The notes: a model not told the origin generated them from the sequence alone. DNA of 64,000 nucleotides from Winogradskyella pacifica (GCF_013403915.1 NZ_JABFDI010000002.1:124001-188000), one strand, 5' to 3'. Numbered from the stretch's first letter, positions 36,456-46,395 are shown. Numbers and translations: made by a program.

Positions 36456-38795
36456 ATGACAAAACAAATTTTCCTTAAACTAACAGCATTTTCTATAATA
36501 GCATTCACGTTAACGAGTTGCGATTCAAATTCGACGGCAACTAAAACAGCTTCTACAAATAACAATCCATTTGAAGCTCAAGTCGATTCTATTTTAGGTC
36601 TTATGACTTTAGATGAAAAAATAGGACAACTTAATCTTCCTGTTTCTGGTGATATTACAACAGGTCTTGGTACGAGCTCTGATGTAGGTAAAAAAATCCA
36701 AGATGGTTTAGTAGGTGGTATGTTCAATATCAAATCAGTTGAAAAAATTAGAGCAGTTCAAAAGATTGCTGTTGAAGAAAGTCGCTTAAAGATTCCATTA
36801 CTTTTCGGTATGGATGTTATTCACGGTTACGAAACAACCTTCCCAATTCCTTTAGGTCTATCATCGACTTGGGATATGGAACTTATAGAAAAAACAGCAC
36901 GTATGGCGGCGACCGAAGCGAGTGCAGATGGGATTAACTGGACGTTCTCTCCTATGGTAGATATTTCTCGCGATCCACGATGGGGACGCGTTTCTGAAGG
37001 AAATGGAGAAGATCCATATTTAGGAAGCCGTATTGCAGAAGCGATGGTGAGAGGGTATCAACAAGATGACTTAAGTGAGAATAATACGTTGATGGCATGT
37101 GTAAAACATTTTGCATTGTATGGAGCTTCAGAAGCTGGTCGTGATTATAACACGGTCGATATGAGTAAGATCAGAATGTATAATGAATATTTAGAGCCTT
37201 ACAAAGCGGCTATTGATGCAGGTGTAGGTTCTGTAATGGCTTCGTTTAATGAAATTGATGGTGTACCAGCAACAGGAAACAAATGGTTGCTTACAGATTT
37301 ATTAAGAGATGATTGGGGTTTTGATGGTTTTGTAGTTACCGATTATACCGGAATCTATGAAATGATGGCACACGGAATGGGTAATGAAGAAGAAGTGGTG
37401 GCTCAATCTTTAAATGCAGGAATTGATATGGATATGGCAGGTGATTCGCCAATTGCAACAGCTGCATTTGTAAAATCTTTAAAAGGAGCTTTAGATAAAG
37501 GTATGGTTACAATTGAAGCTATTGATACTGCTGTAAAACGTATGTTAACTGCGAAATATCAGTTAGGTTTATTTGATGATCCTTACAGATATCTGGATAG
37601 CGATAGAGCAAAAAACGAAGTGTTTACAGACGAAAACAGAGCTTTTGCTAGAAAAGTGGGAGCTGAGTCAACTGTTTTGCTTAAAAATGAAAACAATCTA
37701 TTGCCATTAAAAAAAGAAGGTACTATTGCTTTAATCGGGCCATTAGGAAATAATGCCGTAAATATGGCTGGTACTTGGAGTGTGGCGACAAACCAAGAAA
37801 AATCAAATCCGTTTTTAGCAGGTTTAAAAACGGTTGTTGGCGATAAGGCTAATGTTTTATATGCTAAAGGAAGTAATCTAGATTACGATTTAGAATTAGA
37901 ACAAAAAGCAACCATGTTCGGTAAAACCATTCCAAGAGATGGTAGAACAGACAAACAATTATTAGATGAAGCCTTAAGTATCGCTAATAAAGCAGACGTT
38001 ATTGTTGCTGCTATTGGTGAGTCTGCTGAATTTAGTGGAGAAAGTAGTAGTAGAACAGAAATAGGAATTCCTCAAGTTCAAAAAGATTTATTAAATGCCT
38101 TACTTAAAACAGGAAAACCTGTCGTTTTAGTATTGTTTACAGGACGACCTTTAGAGTTGGTTGAAGAACATGAAAATGTACCTGCGATCCTTAATGTTTG
38201 GTTCCCTGGAAGTGAAGCAGGTTTAGCTATTTCAGACGTGTTATTTGGCGATGTAAATCCTTCAGGAAAATTAACGGCAACCTTCCCAAGGAGTGTTGGT
38301 CAAATTCCAATTTTTTACAATCATAAAAACACAGGAAGACCTTTAATGAATGAAGAAGGTAAATTTGAAAAATTCAGAAGTAATTACATCGATGAACGCA
38401 ACGAGCCATTATATGCTTTTGGTTATGGCTTAAGTTATACGACATTCGATTATTCAAACTTAAATCTTAATACAACAGCAATCGGAATGGATGGTACTGT
38501 TGAGGTTTCTGTTGATGTGACTAATTCTGGTAATTACGACGGTAAAGAAGTGGTGCAACTCTACATTAGAGATGTTGTAGGTTCTGTAACGAGACCTTTA
38601 AAAGAATTAAAAGGTTTTCAGAAAGTTGAAATTAAAAAAGGAGACACAAAAACAGTAAGCTTCAAAATAACAGTTGAAGACTTAAAGTTCTATAATTCAG
38701 ATTTAGATTTTGTAGCAGAACCAGGAAAATTCCATGTGTTTATGGGTACAGACTCTAATACTAAAATGATGAAAGAATTTGAACTAACAAAGTAA
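36456..38795 (+). CDS. GH3 beta-glucosidase (lipoprotein)
   Basis: A 779-residue GH3 exo-enzyme of BglX type that releases glucose from the non-reducing end of beta-glucans. The signal has lipobox LTSC and the following DSNSTATK lacks a strong acidic export tag, so a periplasmic location is likely. Motifs are WTFSPMVDISRDPRWGRVSEG, KHFALYGASEAGRDYN, and the nucleophile Asp296 in GFVVTDYTGIYEM (Thr replaces the more usual Ser before Asp). The second GH3 domain has GESAEFSGESSSRT with the likely acid/base glutamate, and a fibronectin-III-like domain closes the protein (GTVEVSVDVTNSGNYDGKEVVQLY). It lies 4 bp after the hydrolase gene and 7 bp before a second GH3. Confidence 0.93.
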   Translation: MTKQIFLKLTAFSIIAFTLTSCDSNSTATKTASTNNNPFEAQVDSILGLMTLDEKIGQLNLPVSGDITTGLGTSSDVGKKIQDGLVGGMFNIKSVEKIRAVQKIAVEESRLKIPLLFGMDVIHGYETTFPIPLGLSSTWDMELIEKTARMAATEASADGINWTFSPMVDISRDPRWGRVSEGNGEDPYLGSRIAEAMVRGYQQDDLSENNTLMACVKHFALYGASEAGRDYNTVDMSKIRMYNEYLEPYKAAIDAGVGSVMASFNEIDGVPATGNKWLLTDLLRDDWGFDGFVVTDYTGIYEMMAHGMGNEEEVVAQSLNAGIDMDMAGDSPIATAAFVKSLKGALDKGMVTIEAIDTAVKRMLTAKYQLGLFDDPYRYLDSDRAKNEVFTDENRAFARKVGAESTVLLKNENNLLPLKKEGTIALIGPLGNNAVNMAGTWSVATNQEKSNPFLAGLKTVVGDKANVLYAKGSNLDYDLELEQKATMFGKTIPRDGRTDKQLLDEALSIANKADVIVAAIGESAEFSGESSSRTEIGIPQVQKDLLNALLKTGKPVVLVLFTGRPLELVEEHENVPAILNVWFPGSEAGLAISDVLFGDVNPSGKLTATFPRSVGQIPIFYNHKNTGRPLMNEEGKFEKFRSNYIDERNEPLYAFGYGLSYTTFDYSNLNLNTTAIGMDGTVEVSVDVTNSGNYDGKEVVQLYIRDVVGSVTRPLKELKGFQKVEIKKGDTKTVSFKITVEDLKFYNSDLDFVAEPGKFHVFMGTDSNTKMMKEFELTK

Positions 38796-38802
38796 ATCGA
38801 GC

Positions 38803-41019
38803 ATGAGATTAAGATTCCTATACATCGCACTTATTTGCCTTTTTAATCAAAGTTTTTCTCAAAACTATGAAGTTAAAGTAGATTCGTTAATGCAATTAAT
38901 GACACTTCAAGAAAAGATTGGGCAAACCGTTATGTATGGTGGTCATTGGGATCAAACAGGGCCGTTTGTTGGTGCTGATAATGGTAAATATATTCGTGAA
39001 GGTAATATGGGAGCCATGCTTAATGCGATGTCTGCAAAAGGCACGCGCGACTTACAAAAAATCGCAGTAGAGGAAACCCGCTTGGGAATTCCGTTGTTGT
39101 TTGGCTATGATGTGATTCATGGGCATCGCACTATTTTCCCAATTAATTTAGGCTTATCGGCAAGCTGGGATCTTAAAATGGTAGAAGAAAGTTCAAGAAT
39201 TGCGGCAGAAGAAGCTTCAGCAGAAGGCATTCATTGGACGTTTGCTCCTATGATTGATGTGTCTAGAGAGCCACGTTGGGGACGCATTTCTGAAGGTGCG
39301 GGTGAAGACGTCTATCTTAATAGTGTTATCGGTCAGGCTTATGTTCGTGGATTTCAAGGAGACGATTTATCGCAGCCAAATACCATTTTAGCTTGTGCTA
39401 AACATTATGTGGCTTATGGAGCTGCTCAAGCCGGAAGAGATTATCATACCACTAATATGGGTGAGGGAGAACTTAGAAATGTGTATTTACCACCTTTTAA
39501 AGCTGCTGTGGATGCAGGTGTAGAAACCTTTATGTCGGCTTTTAATGAATTGAATGGTGTGCCAACATCTGGAAACAAGTTCACCTTACGAGATATTCTT
39601 CGTGATGAATGGAAATATGATGGCTTCGTCGTTTCAGATTATACATCTATTAACGAAATGATTCAGCATGGTTTTGCTAAAGATAGTATCGATGCTGCTA
39701 GAATAGGTATGAATGCTGGTGTAGAAATGGATATGATGGGCCATGTTTACCGTTTACATCTTCAAAAATTAGTAGAGGAAAACAAAGTCCCTGAAGCGTA
39801 TATAAATGAGGCTTGTAAACGAATTTTATTAGCTAAATATAAGTTGGGCTTGTTTGATGATCCTTATCATTATATTGATGAAGAGCGTGAAGCGACTACA
39901 GCATACAAGCCAGAATTTTTAACCAAAGCGAGAGAAATTGCCGCAGCATCATCGGTGTTACTGCAAAATAAGAATAATGCTTTACCACTTTCAAAACATA
40001 CAAAAAAGATAGCGTTTATAGGGCCTTTAGTAAAAGATGAATCTGATATCATTGGCAATTGGGCGGCACAAGGTGATCGTGGAGGAAAAGCAGTTAGTGT
40101 GTTCGAAGGTATTTCAGAATATCTAAATTCTAATCAGATTTTATACGCCAAAGGTTGTGACATTTTAAAAGATGACGACTCTGGTTTTAAAGAAGCGATT
40201 TCAATATCTAAACAAGCCGACGAAATTGTTTTAGTCATGGGTGAAGATCATCACATGAGTGGAGAAGCAGCATCACGAACCGATTTAAAAATCCCAGGGA
40301 TTCAACCAAAATTGATTAAAAAAATAAGAGAAGCGAATCCGAATAAAAAAATCACATTGGTTTTAATGAATGGTCGTCCTCTGAATCTTTCTGATGAGGT
40401 AAACTTGGTAGATGCCATCTTAGAAGTTTGGTTTCCAGGAACCATGGGTGGATCTGCAACTGCAGATTTATTGTTCGGAACGGTTAATCCTTCAGGGAAA
40501 TTAACGGTTACATTTCCAAGAAATGTGGGACAGGTACCAATTTATTACAACATGAAAAATACAGGACGTCCGATTCCTGAAAGCAATCCTAAAGAGGATT
40601 ATAAAAGTAATTATATCGATGTGCCAAATACACCGTTGTTTGTCTTTGGTCATGGTTTAAGTTATACGGAATTTGAATATTCGGATTTTAAATTGTCTTC
40701 AGAAAACTTAACATTTTCAAAAACCATTGAAGCGAGTATTACGATTACAAACACAGGGAATTCTGATGGGCATGAAATCGCACAACTTTACATTCACGAT
40801 AAAGTAGGAAGTGTCACACGACCAGTAAAAGAGTTGAAAGGCTTTCAAAAGATTTTTCTGAAAAAAGGAGAAAAGAAAACGGTCACATTTACGATTTCAG
40901 TAGAAGACCTAAAGTTTTATAATAGTGAAATGATTTATGGAGTAGAGACTGGTGAATTTGAGATCGCTATTGCGCCAAGTTCTGATTTTAAATTTAAATA
41001 CAGTTTTCAATTACAATAA
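38803..41019 (+). CDS. GH3 beta-glucosidase (secreted)
   Basis: A second GH3 enzyme, 738 residues, with a cleavable signal (NQSFSQ) rather than a lipobox, so it is probably soluble in the periplasm. It carries WTFAPMIDVSREPRWGRISEG, KHYVAYGAAQAGRDYH, the nucleophile Asp279 in GFVVSDYTSINEM, the acid/base region GEDHHMSGEAASRTD, and a C-terminal FnIII-like domain. It resembles its neighbour in domain order but not closely enough in sequence to be a recent duplicate. Two GH3 enzymes in tandem could act on different oligosaccharide lengths or linkages. Confidence 0.93.
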   Translation: MRLRFLYIALICLFNQSFSQNYEVKVDSLMQLMTLQEKIGQTVMYGGHWDQTGPFVGADNGKYIREGNMGAMLNAMSAKGTRDLQKIAVEETRLGIPLLFGYDVIHGHRTIFPINLGLSASWDLKMVEESSRIAAEEASAEGIHWTFAPMIDVSREPRWGRISEGAGEDVYLNSVIGQAYVRGFQGDDLSQPNTILACAKHYVAYGAAQAGRDYHTTNMGEGELRNVYLPPFKAAVDAGVETFMSAFNELNGVPTSGNKFTLRDILRDEWKYDGFVVSDYTSINEMIQHGFAKDSIDAARIGMNAGVEMDMMGHVYRLHLQKLVEENKVPEAYINEACKRILLAKYKLGLFDDPYHYIDEEREATTAYKPEFLTKAREIAAASSVLLQNKNNALPLSKHTKKIAFIGPLVKDESDIIGNWAAQGDRGGKAVSVFEGISEYLNSNQILYAKGCDILKDDDSGFKEAISISKQADEIVLVMGEDHHMSGEAASRTDLKIPGIQPKLIKKIREANPNKKITLVLMNGRPLNLSDEVNLVDAILEVWFPGTMGGSATADLLFGTVNPSGKLTVTFPRNVGQVPIYYNMKNTGRPIPESNPKEDYKSNYIDVPNTPLFVFGHGLSYTEFEYSDFKLSSENLTFSKTIEASITITNTGNSDGHEIAQLYIHDKVGSVTRPVKELKGFQKIFLKKGEKKTVTFTISVEDLKFYNSEMIYGVETGEFEIAIAPSSDFKFKYSFQLQ

Positions 41020-41157
41020 GCTAAATAAATAATTACAGTATTTTTAAGGTGCTATTTAAGGATTTGAAGACTTTATTTTAATAGATTAACAATTACTCTA
41101 AATTCAACTGAAGGTGAAACTGTAATACGTGGAATTTTAATTGAGAAAATAAACTAA

Positions 41158-42042
41158 ATGAAAATTATATTAATCACACTCGTAACACTAATTACGTTTA
41201 GTCTTTCCGCTCAAACAAAGGAGACTTATATCTATTCTATTAAAGGAAATGATACCTTAAGTATGGATGTGTTTACGCCGAAAAACATTAAAAAAACAGA
41301 TTCACTTCCTGTACTACTTTGGATGCATGGTGGTGGGTTTTCAGGTAGTCATCGTGCGTATCCAGATGATACTAATTTGGTAAAATATGCAGCTGAAAAA
41401 CAAAATTATATAGGTGTTTCTATCGATTACCGTTTGCTTAGAAAAAATAAAACTACTGGCTTTGGATGCGATTGCACTAAAGATGAGAAAATGGAAACCT
41501 TTAAACAAGCTGCAATCGATTATTTAGATGCCGCAAAATTTTTGGTTGAACGCGCTCAGATGCTTCAAATTGATCCTACTAAAATTATAGCAGGCGGCAG
41601 TAGTGCAGGGGCAGAGGGCATACTAAATGCCGTGTATATGAAGGATTATTTTGTAACGGACAAAAACGCTTATAATAGTGTATCATTTGCAGGAGTGTTT
41701 TCTTGTGCAGGTGCTGTGGTTGATGCGAGATATATTACAAAAGAAAATGCCGTTCCAACAGTATTATATCACGGAACAGAAGATCGATTAGTGCCGTTTG
41801 CTAATGCATCACATCATTATTGCGATCCAAAGAAAGCCGGTTATATGATGTTAGATGGTTCTGAAGTTATAGCGAATCAACTCGAAGAATTTGATACCGC
41901 ATATTCCTTTAATATCGTTAAAGGTGGTGGTCATGAGATTGCCCGAATTCCTTTTGAAGATTTGGAGAGAGTGTTTCACTTTTTTAAGCAAACGATGCTA
42001 AATAAAGAAGTTATTCAAACAAAAATTATAAGAACTAAATAA
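41158..42042 (+). CDS. Secreted alpha/beta hydrolase (carboxylesterase type)
   Basis: A 294-residue protein with a signal peptide (TFSLSAQ). It has the HGGG oxyanion motif in LWMHGGGFSGSHRAY, the nucleophile elbow GGSSAGAEG with Ser149, a DRLVPF acid segment and a GGGHEIARIPFE histidine region, all in BD-FAE/lipase order. A CDCTKDEK stretch (FGCDCT) adds a cysteine pair in a surface loop. It begins 138 bp after the second GH3 and ends 3 bp before the GH43-like gene, so it is probably coupled to that gene. A deacylase for a substituted glycan is likely; the acyl group is unknown. Confidence 0.82.
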   Translation: MKIILITLVTLITFSLSAQTKETYIYSIKGNDTLSMDVFTPKNIKKTDSLPVLLWMHGGGFSGSHRAYPDDTNLVKYAAEKQNYIGVSIDYRLLRKNKTTGFGCDCTKDEKMETFKQAAIDYLDAAKFLVERAQMLQIDPTKIIAGGSSAGAEGILNAVYMKDYFVTDKNAYNSVSFAGVFSCAGAVVDARYITKENAVPTVLYHGTEDRLVPFANASHHYCDPKKAGYMMLDGSEVIANQLEEFDTAYSFNIVKGGGHEIARIPFEDLERVFHFFKQTMLNKEVIQTKIIRTK

Positions 42043-42044
42043 TC

Positions 42045-43892
42045 ATGAAAAACATACTTTTTCTATTCACTATAGCATTTCTTTTTTCGTGTAATAACGA
42101 CAAGAGTCAGCGTTCAGAAGAACTTTCTAATACCAAGGAGAAATCAGAATTAATAAAAGGTCTTGACACCTATATCAACCCATTAGATATAGATTATACC
42201 TATATGGTTTATAATTCTAGCCAAAATAAATCGTACCGTTCAGGAGCCGATCCTGCTGTTATAGAATTCAAAGGCGAATACTACATGTTTGTAACACGTT
42301 CTTTTGGGTATTGGCATTCTACCGATTTGATTAATTGGAATTTTATAAAGCCACAACAATGGTTTTTTGAAGGTAGTAATGCACCAACAGCTTTTAATTA
42401 CAAAGATTCATTAGTGTACTTTGCTGGGAATCCTGCAGGTTACGGAAGTATTCTTTATACCGACGATCCAAAAAGTGGAAAATGGGAACCAACCGCGTCT
42501 ATATCGACTAATATTCAAGATTCTGAATTGTTCATTGATGATGATGGACAGACCTATTTATATTGGGGCTCTTCTAACGTGAATCCGCTTCGTGTAAAAA
42601 TGTTAGATAAAGACGATCGTTTTTTAGAAACAGGAGTTCAGAAAGAGTTATTCAATCTTGTTGAGGAAGAACATGGGTGGGAACGTTTTGGAGAAAATAA
42701 TTTCCACCCGACCTTAAAAGAAGGCTATATGGAAGGAGCTTCCATGACCAAACACAACGGAAAATACTATTTACAATACGCAGCACCTGGTACACAATTT
42801 AATGTGTATGCCGATGGAGTTTATGTTGGTGATACACCACTTGGGCCTTTTACATATATGAAAAATAACCCGATGAGTTTTAAGCCTGGTGGATTTACCA
42901 ATGGTGCTGGTCATGGCATAACGGTTAAACAAACCAATGGGCAATATTGGCATTTTGGAACAATGGCATTGGCGTCTAATGCGCAATGGGAGCGCCGTTT
43001 GTGTATGTTTCCGACTTACTTTGATGCCGATGGTTTAATGTATACCAATACTGCTTATGGGGATTATCCGCGTTTTGGTTCTAGTCATCCTACAAAAGCA
43101 GGACACCACAATGGTTGGATGTTGCTTTCTTATAAAGGAGATGTTACGGTGTCATCCTCGTTAATGCAGATTATGAAATTTACGTCGAATGATGATGAAG
43201 TAAAAGTCACCGAATTACCACTCGAGAAAAATACGGATGGTGAAATAACGTCTAAAATATTAACCGATGAAAACCCTAAAACATTTTGGGTTGCAGACGC
43301 TAATGACGATAAACAATGGATAACAATTGAAATGCAGAAGCCTGGCAATATCAATGCTTTTCAATTAAATTTTCATGATCATGATTCTGGGATTTATACA
43401 CGTGTCGAAGGATTAAAACATCAATTTACTATTGAGGTTTCAGAAGATGGTACTAAATGGCAAACTGTAGTAGATCGAAGTAATAGTGAAAAGGATACAC
43501 CCAATGCTTATATCGTATTAGATGAAGCTGTAAAGGCAAAGTACGTCCGTTATAACAATATAAAAGTACCTGGTGCAAACTTTGCAATGTCAGAGTTTAG
43601 GGTGTTTGGTTTAGGGCTAGATGCTAAGCCAGCTAATGTTTCCGGATTCGAGGTAAAAAGAGAAGAAGATCGCAGAGATGTATCATTTTCTTGGAATCCT
43701 ATAGAAGGATCTCAAGGGTATAATATTCGTTGGGGAATTGCAAAAGATAAACTCTATCAGTCTTGGCAAGTCTATGATACTAACGAACATTTTATGCGTT
43801 CTTTAGATCGTGATACACCGTATTATTTTACGATAGAAGCGTTTAGCGAAAACGGAATTTCTGAAAAGAGTAAAGTCATATTTGTAGAATAA
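42045..43892 (+). CDS. GH43-like lipoprotein with discoidin and FN3 domains
   Basis: A 615-residue lipoprotein (lipobox FLFSC, then NNDKSQ). Residues about 45-355 are a five-bladed GH43-type propeller: GADPAVIEFKGEYYMF carries the base Asp, DSELFIDDDGQTYLYWG the second Asp, and YMEGASMTKHNGKYYL the acid Glu. Residues about 375-525 form a discoidin/F5-8 type C domain (KTFWVADANDDKQWITIEM, VRYNNIKVPGANFAMSEFRVFG), and the C-terminus is an FN3 domain (VSGFEVKREEDRRDVSFSWNP). GH43 enzymes usually remove arabinose, xylose or galactose, so its presence in a beta-glucan PUL is unexpected. Subfamily is not assignable by eye. Confidence 0.82.
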   Translation: MKNILFLFTIAFLFSCNNDKSQRSEELSNTKEKSELIKGLDTYINPLDIDYTYMVYNSSQNKSYRSGADPAVIEFKGEYYMFVTRSFGYWHSTDLINWNFIKPQQWFFEGSNAPTAFNYKDSLVYFAGNPAGYGSILYTDDPKSGKWEPTASISTNIQDSELFIDDDGQTYLYWGSSNVNPLRVKMLDKDDRFLETGVQKELFNLVEEEHGWERFGENNFHPTLKEGYMEGASMTKHNGKYYLQYAAPGTQFNVYADGVYVGDTPLGPFTYMKNNPMSFKPGGFTNGAGHGITVKQTNGQYWHFGTMALASNAQWERRLCMFPTYFDADGLMYTNTAYGDYPRFGSSHPTKAGHHNGWMLLSYKGDVTVSSSLMQIMKFTSNDDEVKVTELPLEKNTDGEITSKILTDENPKTFWVADANDDKQWITIEMQKPGNINAFQLNFHDHDSGIYTRVEGLKHQFTIEVSEDGTKWQTVVDRSNSEKDTPNAYIVLDEAVKAKYVRYNNIKVPGANFAMSEFRVFGLGLDAKPANVSGFEVKREEDRRDVSFSWNPIEGSQGYNIRWGIAKDKLYQSWQVYDTNEHFMRSLDRDTPYYFTIEAFSENGISEKSKVIFVE

Positions 43893-44019
43893 TTTTTTAA
43901 TATGAACTGTTAATTGATACATGTAGTATCTCTCAAGCCATTTGCAAATTTTAATTACATTGCAGCTATAAAAACTTAGATAAACTAAAACTCTAACTAA
44001 TATTAAATAAATTTATAAA

Positions 44020-45396
44020 ATGAAAAAAAGTGTTTTTTTATTATTAATCGCAGCGGTTTCCGCCTTAGGGGGTTTGCTCTTTGGTTATGATACAGGTGTT
44101 ATTAATGGAGCGCAATTTTATCTTACTGAGTATTTTGACTTAAGCGACGCATTAAAAGGCTGGGTTGTTGGTAGTGCACTTTTGGGGTGTTTCGTAGGAG
44201 CTATTATTGCAGGGCCTTTGAGTATTAAAATCGGAAGGAAAAAATCTCTAATAATTTCGGCAATATTCTTTACCGTTTCAGCTTATGGATCGGGTTTACC
44301 AGAACTATTTCCTCAAACCGTTAGTATGTTAGTGGTTTTTAGAATTATCGGTGGTTTAGGTATTGGTGTGGCATCAATGAATGCACCTATGTATATCGCA
44401 GAAATTGCTCCTTCAAATATTAGAGGTCGTATGGTTACCTATTATCAATTGGCGATTGTAATTGGCTTTTTTGTGGTATTCTTAGCGACGTATTTTATTG
44501 GTAACGATTTAACCGTGGCAGAGAATATAGAATTCGGTTGGCGTCGTATGTTTTGGTCAGAGTTAATTCCGAGTCTTTTGTTTTTAATACTATTGTTTAT
44601 AGTACCTAAAAGTCCGCGTTGGTTGGCTTTAAAAGGAAAAGAAAAAGAAGCTTTAGCTGTTTTGCAGAAAATAAATGGTGATGACTTAGCCGCCGAAGAA
44701 ATGGTTAATATTAAGAAATCTTTAGACGAAACTAATGATGGTATTAAAGTGAGTTATTTCTCTAAAGGCATATTAGCTATTATTGCGATTGGTACGGTGC
44801 TTTCGGTATTGCAACAGTTTACAGGGATCAATGCGGTATTATATTATGGTGCAGATATTTTTGAAAAAGCACTTGGCTTTGGAAAAGAAGATGTTCTTGC
44901 TCAACAAATATTATTGGCCTTTGTAAACTTAGTATTCACTTTCGTGGCGATGTTTACTGTAGATAAATTTGGAAGAAAACCATTGCTCTATATTGGCTCT
45001 ATCGGAATGATTATTGGATTTTTACTTTTAGGAGTTACACTACAGCAAGAAAATGTAGGAGTGTTATCTCTAATTGGAGTGTTAATTTTTATTGCATCGT
45101 TTGCATTATCAATGGGACCAGTAGTATGGGTTTTATTGTCAGAAATGTTTCCAAATAAAATAAGAAGTGTTGCTATGTCTGTTGCTGTTGCGGCACAATG
45201 GGCTGCTAATTATGTAGTGTCACAATCGTTCCCTGTTGTAATGGGAAGTGACGTAAACAATAGTGCGCCTTGGAATGGCTCTTTACCTTATTATATATTT
45301 ATAGCATTTATATTAATCATAGTCTTTGTAACCTATAAGTTTATACCAGAAACCAAAGGAAAATCTTTAGAAGAGATTGAAGGCTTTTGGAAGTAA
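44020..45396 (+). CDS. MFS sugar porter (proton symporter or facilitator)
   Basis: A 458-residue inner membrane protein with twelve predicted helices and all sugar-porter signatures: GYDTGVINGA at helix 1, GRKKSL in loop 2-3, RIIGGLGIGVASMNAPMYIAEIAP in helix 4, PKSPRWLALKG after helix 6, QQFTGINAVLYYG in helix 7, DKFGRKPL in loop 8-9, and PETKGKSLEEI at the end. This family brings in glucose, xylose, galactose or arabinose. Located 127 bp after the GH43-like gene and followed by a strong terminator, it closes the PUL and would import the monosaccharide released in the periplasm. Confidence 0.93.
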   Translation: MKKSVFLLLIAAVSALGGLLFGYDTGVINGAQFYLTEYFDLSDALKGWVVGSALLGCFVGAIIAGPLSIKIGRKKSLIISAIFFTVSAYGSGLPELFPQTVSMLVVFRIIGGLGIGVASMNAPMYIAEIAPSNIRGRMVTYYQLAIVIGFFVVFLATYFIGNDLTVAENIEFGWRRMFWSELIPSLLFLILLFIVPKSPRWLALKGKEKEALAVLQKINGDDLAAEEMVNIKKSLDETNDGIKVSYFSKGILAIIAIGTVLSVLQQFTGINAVLYYGADIFEKALGFGKEDVLAQQILLAFVNLVFTFVAMFTVDKFGRKPLLYIGSIGMIIGFLLLGVTLQQENVGVLSLIGVLIFIASFALSMGPVVWVLLSEMFPNKIRSVAMSVAVAAQWAANYVVSQSFPVVMGSDVNNSAPWNGSLPYYIFIAFILIIVFVTYKFIPETKGKSLEEIEGFWK

Positions 45397-45424
45397 GTAA
45401 ATTATATAATTTTAAAATATAAAG

Positions 45425-45452
45425 AAACCCGATTCATATGAATCGGGTTTTT
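45425..45452. terminator. Bidirectional terminator closing the glucan PUL
   Basis: AAACCCGATTC-ATAT-GAATCGGGTTT is a perfect 11-bp stem followed by TTTT, with an A-rich stretch on the other side. It separates the + strand PUL from the convergent - strand universal stress protein gene and can end both. Confidence 0.9.
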
Positions 45453-45501
45453 TATGTTAAAGCCAAAAAACTAAAGACCTAACTATTATAAGGAATAGGG
45501 T

Positions 45502-46338
45502 TTATTCAAATTCAGGGATCACCAAAAATGGAATTATAGTATGAAATCCAATTTTCTGAATTACAGGTTCATTTAGAAAACTTTCAATAAAACTATGCTT
45601 GTAATTTATCATTGTAAGAATATTAATATCAAATTCGTCAATAAAATCGATAATCGCTTGCTCTTTACTTCCAAAATTAGGCTTCCAATTAATAGAACTT
45701 GGATGATCTTCAAGATATGCTTTTAACATTGCTAAATTATAACTTTGCTTTTCAGTTAGGCCGTCTTTTACATTGACATGGACAACTTGTATTTTGGAAT
45801 TATATAATTTAGTTAATTCTAATAATGGATTCAACTCATCTCCATAAAATCTATTAAAGTCCGTAGGAAAAGCAATTTGCTTTGGTACAACAAAATCATA
45901 AGCATCTGGCACAATTAGAACAGGACAAAGTCTTATTTTGTTAATTATATTTACCGTGTTGCTACCAAAAAGAAACTCTTTAGCACCAGTGGCACCTTTG
46001 GTCCCCATAATAACTAAGGTTATTTTAAATTCTTTTATGGTGTTTTTAATCGTGTTTAGTAACGGTTCTGTACTATATATAATTTTAAACTTATGATCAG
46101 AATTTGTGCTTTCTGTCTTTGCTTTAGCTTTTAAGTTTATTAAATCTTGTTTCGTTTCTTCCTTGTTTAGGTCTATAAAACTTGAAGTGATATATGTTCT
46201 AGATGTTGGGTTTTTAAAAGACCAGGTATGTAATAAATAAAAGGTACAAGGCTCGTTAGCGTATAATTTTAAGGCATAAAGTATGGCACTCCATGAGTTA
46301 TCTGAAAAATCGGTTGGAAGTAATATGTGATGTCTCAT
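45502..46338 (-). CDS. Universal stress protein, two-domain
   Basis: A 278-residue cytosolic protein with two UspA domains in tandem. The first starts MRHHILLPTDFSDNSW and carries the nucleotide-binding motif G-x2-G-x9-G-S (GTKGATGAKEFLFGSNTVN). The second starts near KQIAFPTDFNRFYGDELNPL and lacks a full G-x2-G-x9-G motif, so only the first domain is likely to bind ATP. It lies 57 bp downstream of a close paralog on the same strand. Such proteins are induced by starvation, low oxygen or oxidative stress in other bacteria. Function here is not known. Confidence 0.9.
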   Translation of the reverse strand: MRHHILLPTDFSDNSWSAILYALKLYANEPCTFYLLHTWSFKNPTSRTYITSSFIDLNKEETKQDLINLKAKAKTESTNSDHKFKIIYSTEPLLNTIKNTIKEFKITLVIMGTKGATGAKEFLFGSNTVNIINKIRLCPVLIVPDAYDFVVPKQIAFPTDFNRFYGDELNPLLELTKLYNSKIQVVHVNVKDGLTEKQSYNLAMLKAYLEDHPSSINWKPNFGSKEQAIIDFIDEFDINILTMINYKHSFIESFLNEPVIQKIGFHTIIPFLVIPEFE

Positions 46339-46395
46339 AATCTATTTTATATAGTTAACATTAAAGTATGATTTCTTTAATGAAAAGGATTAATA

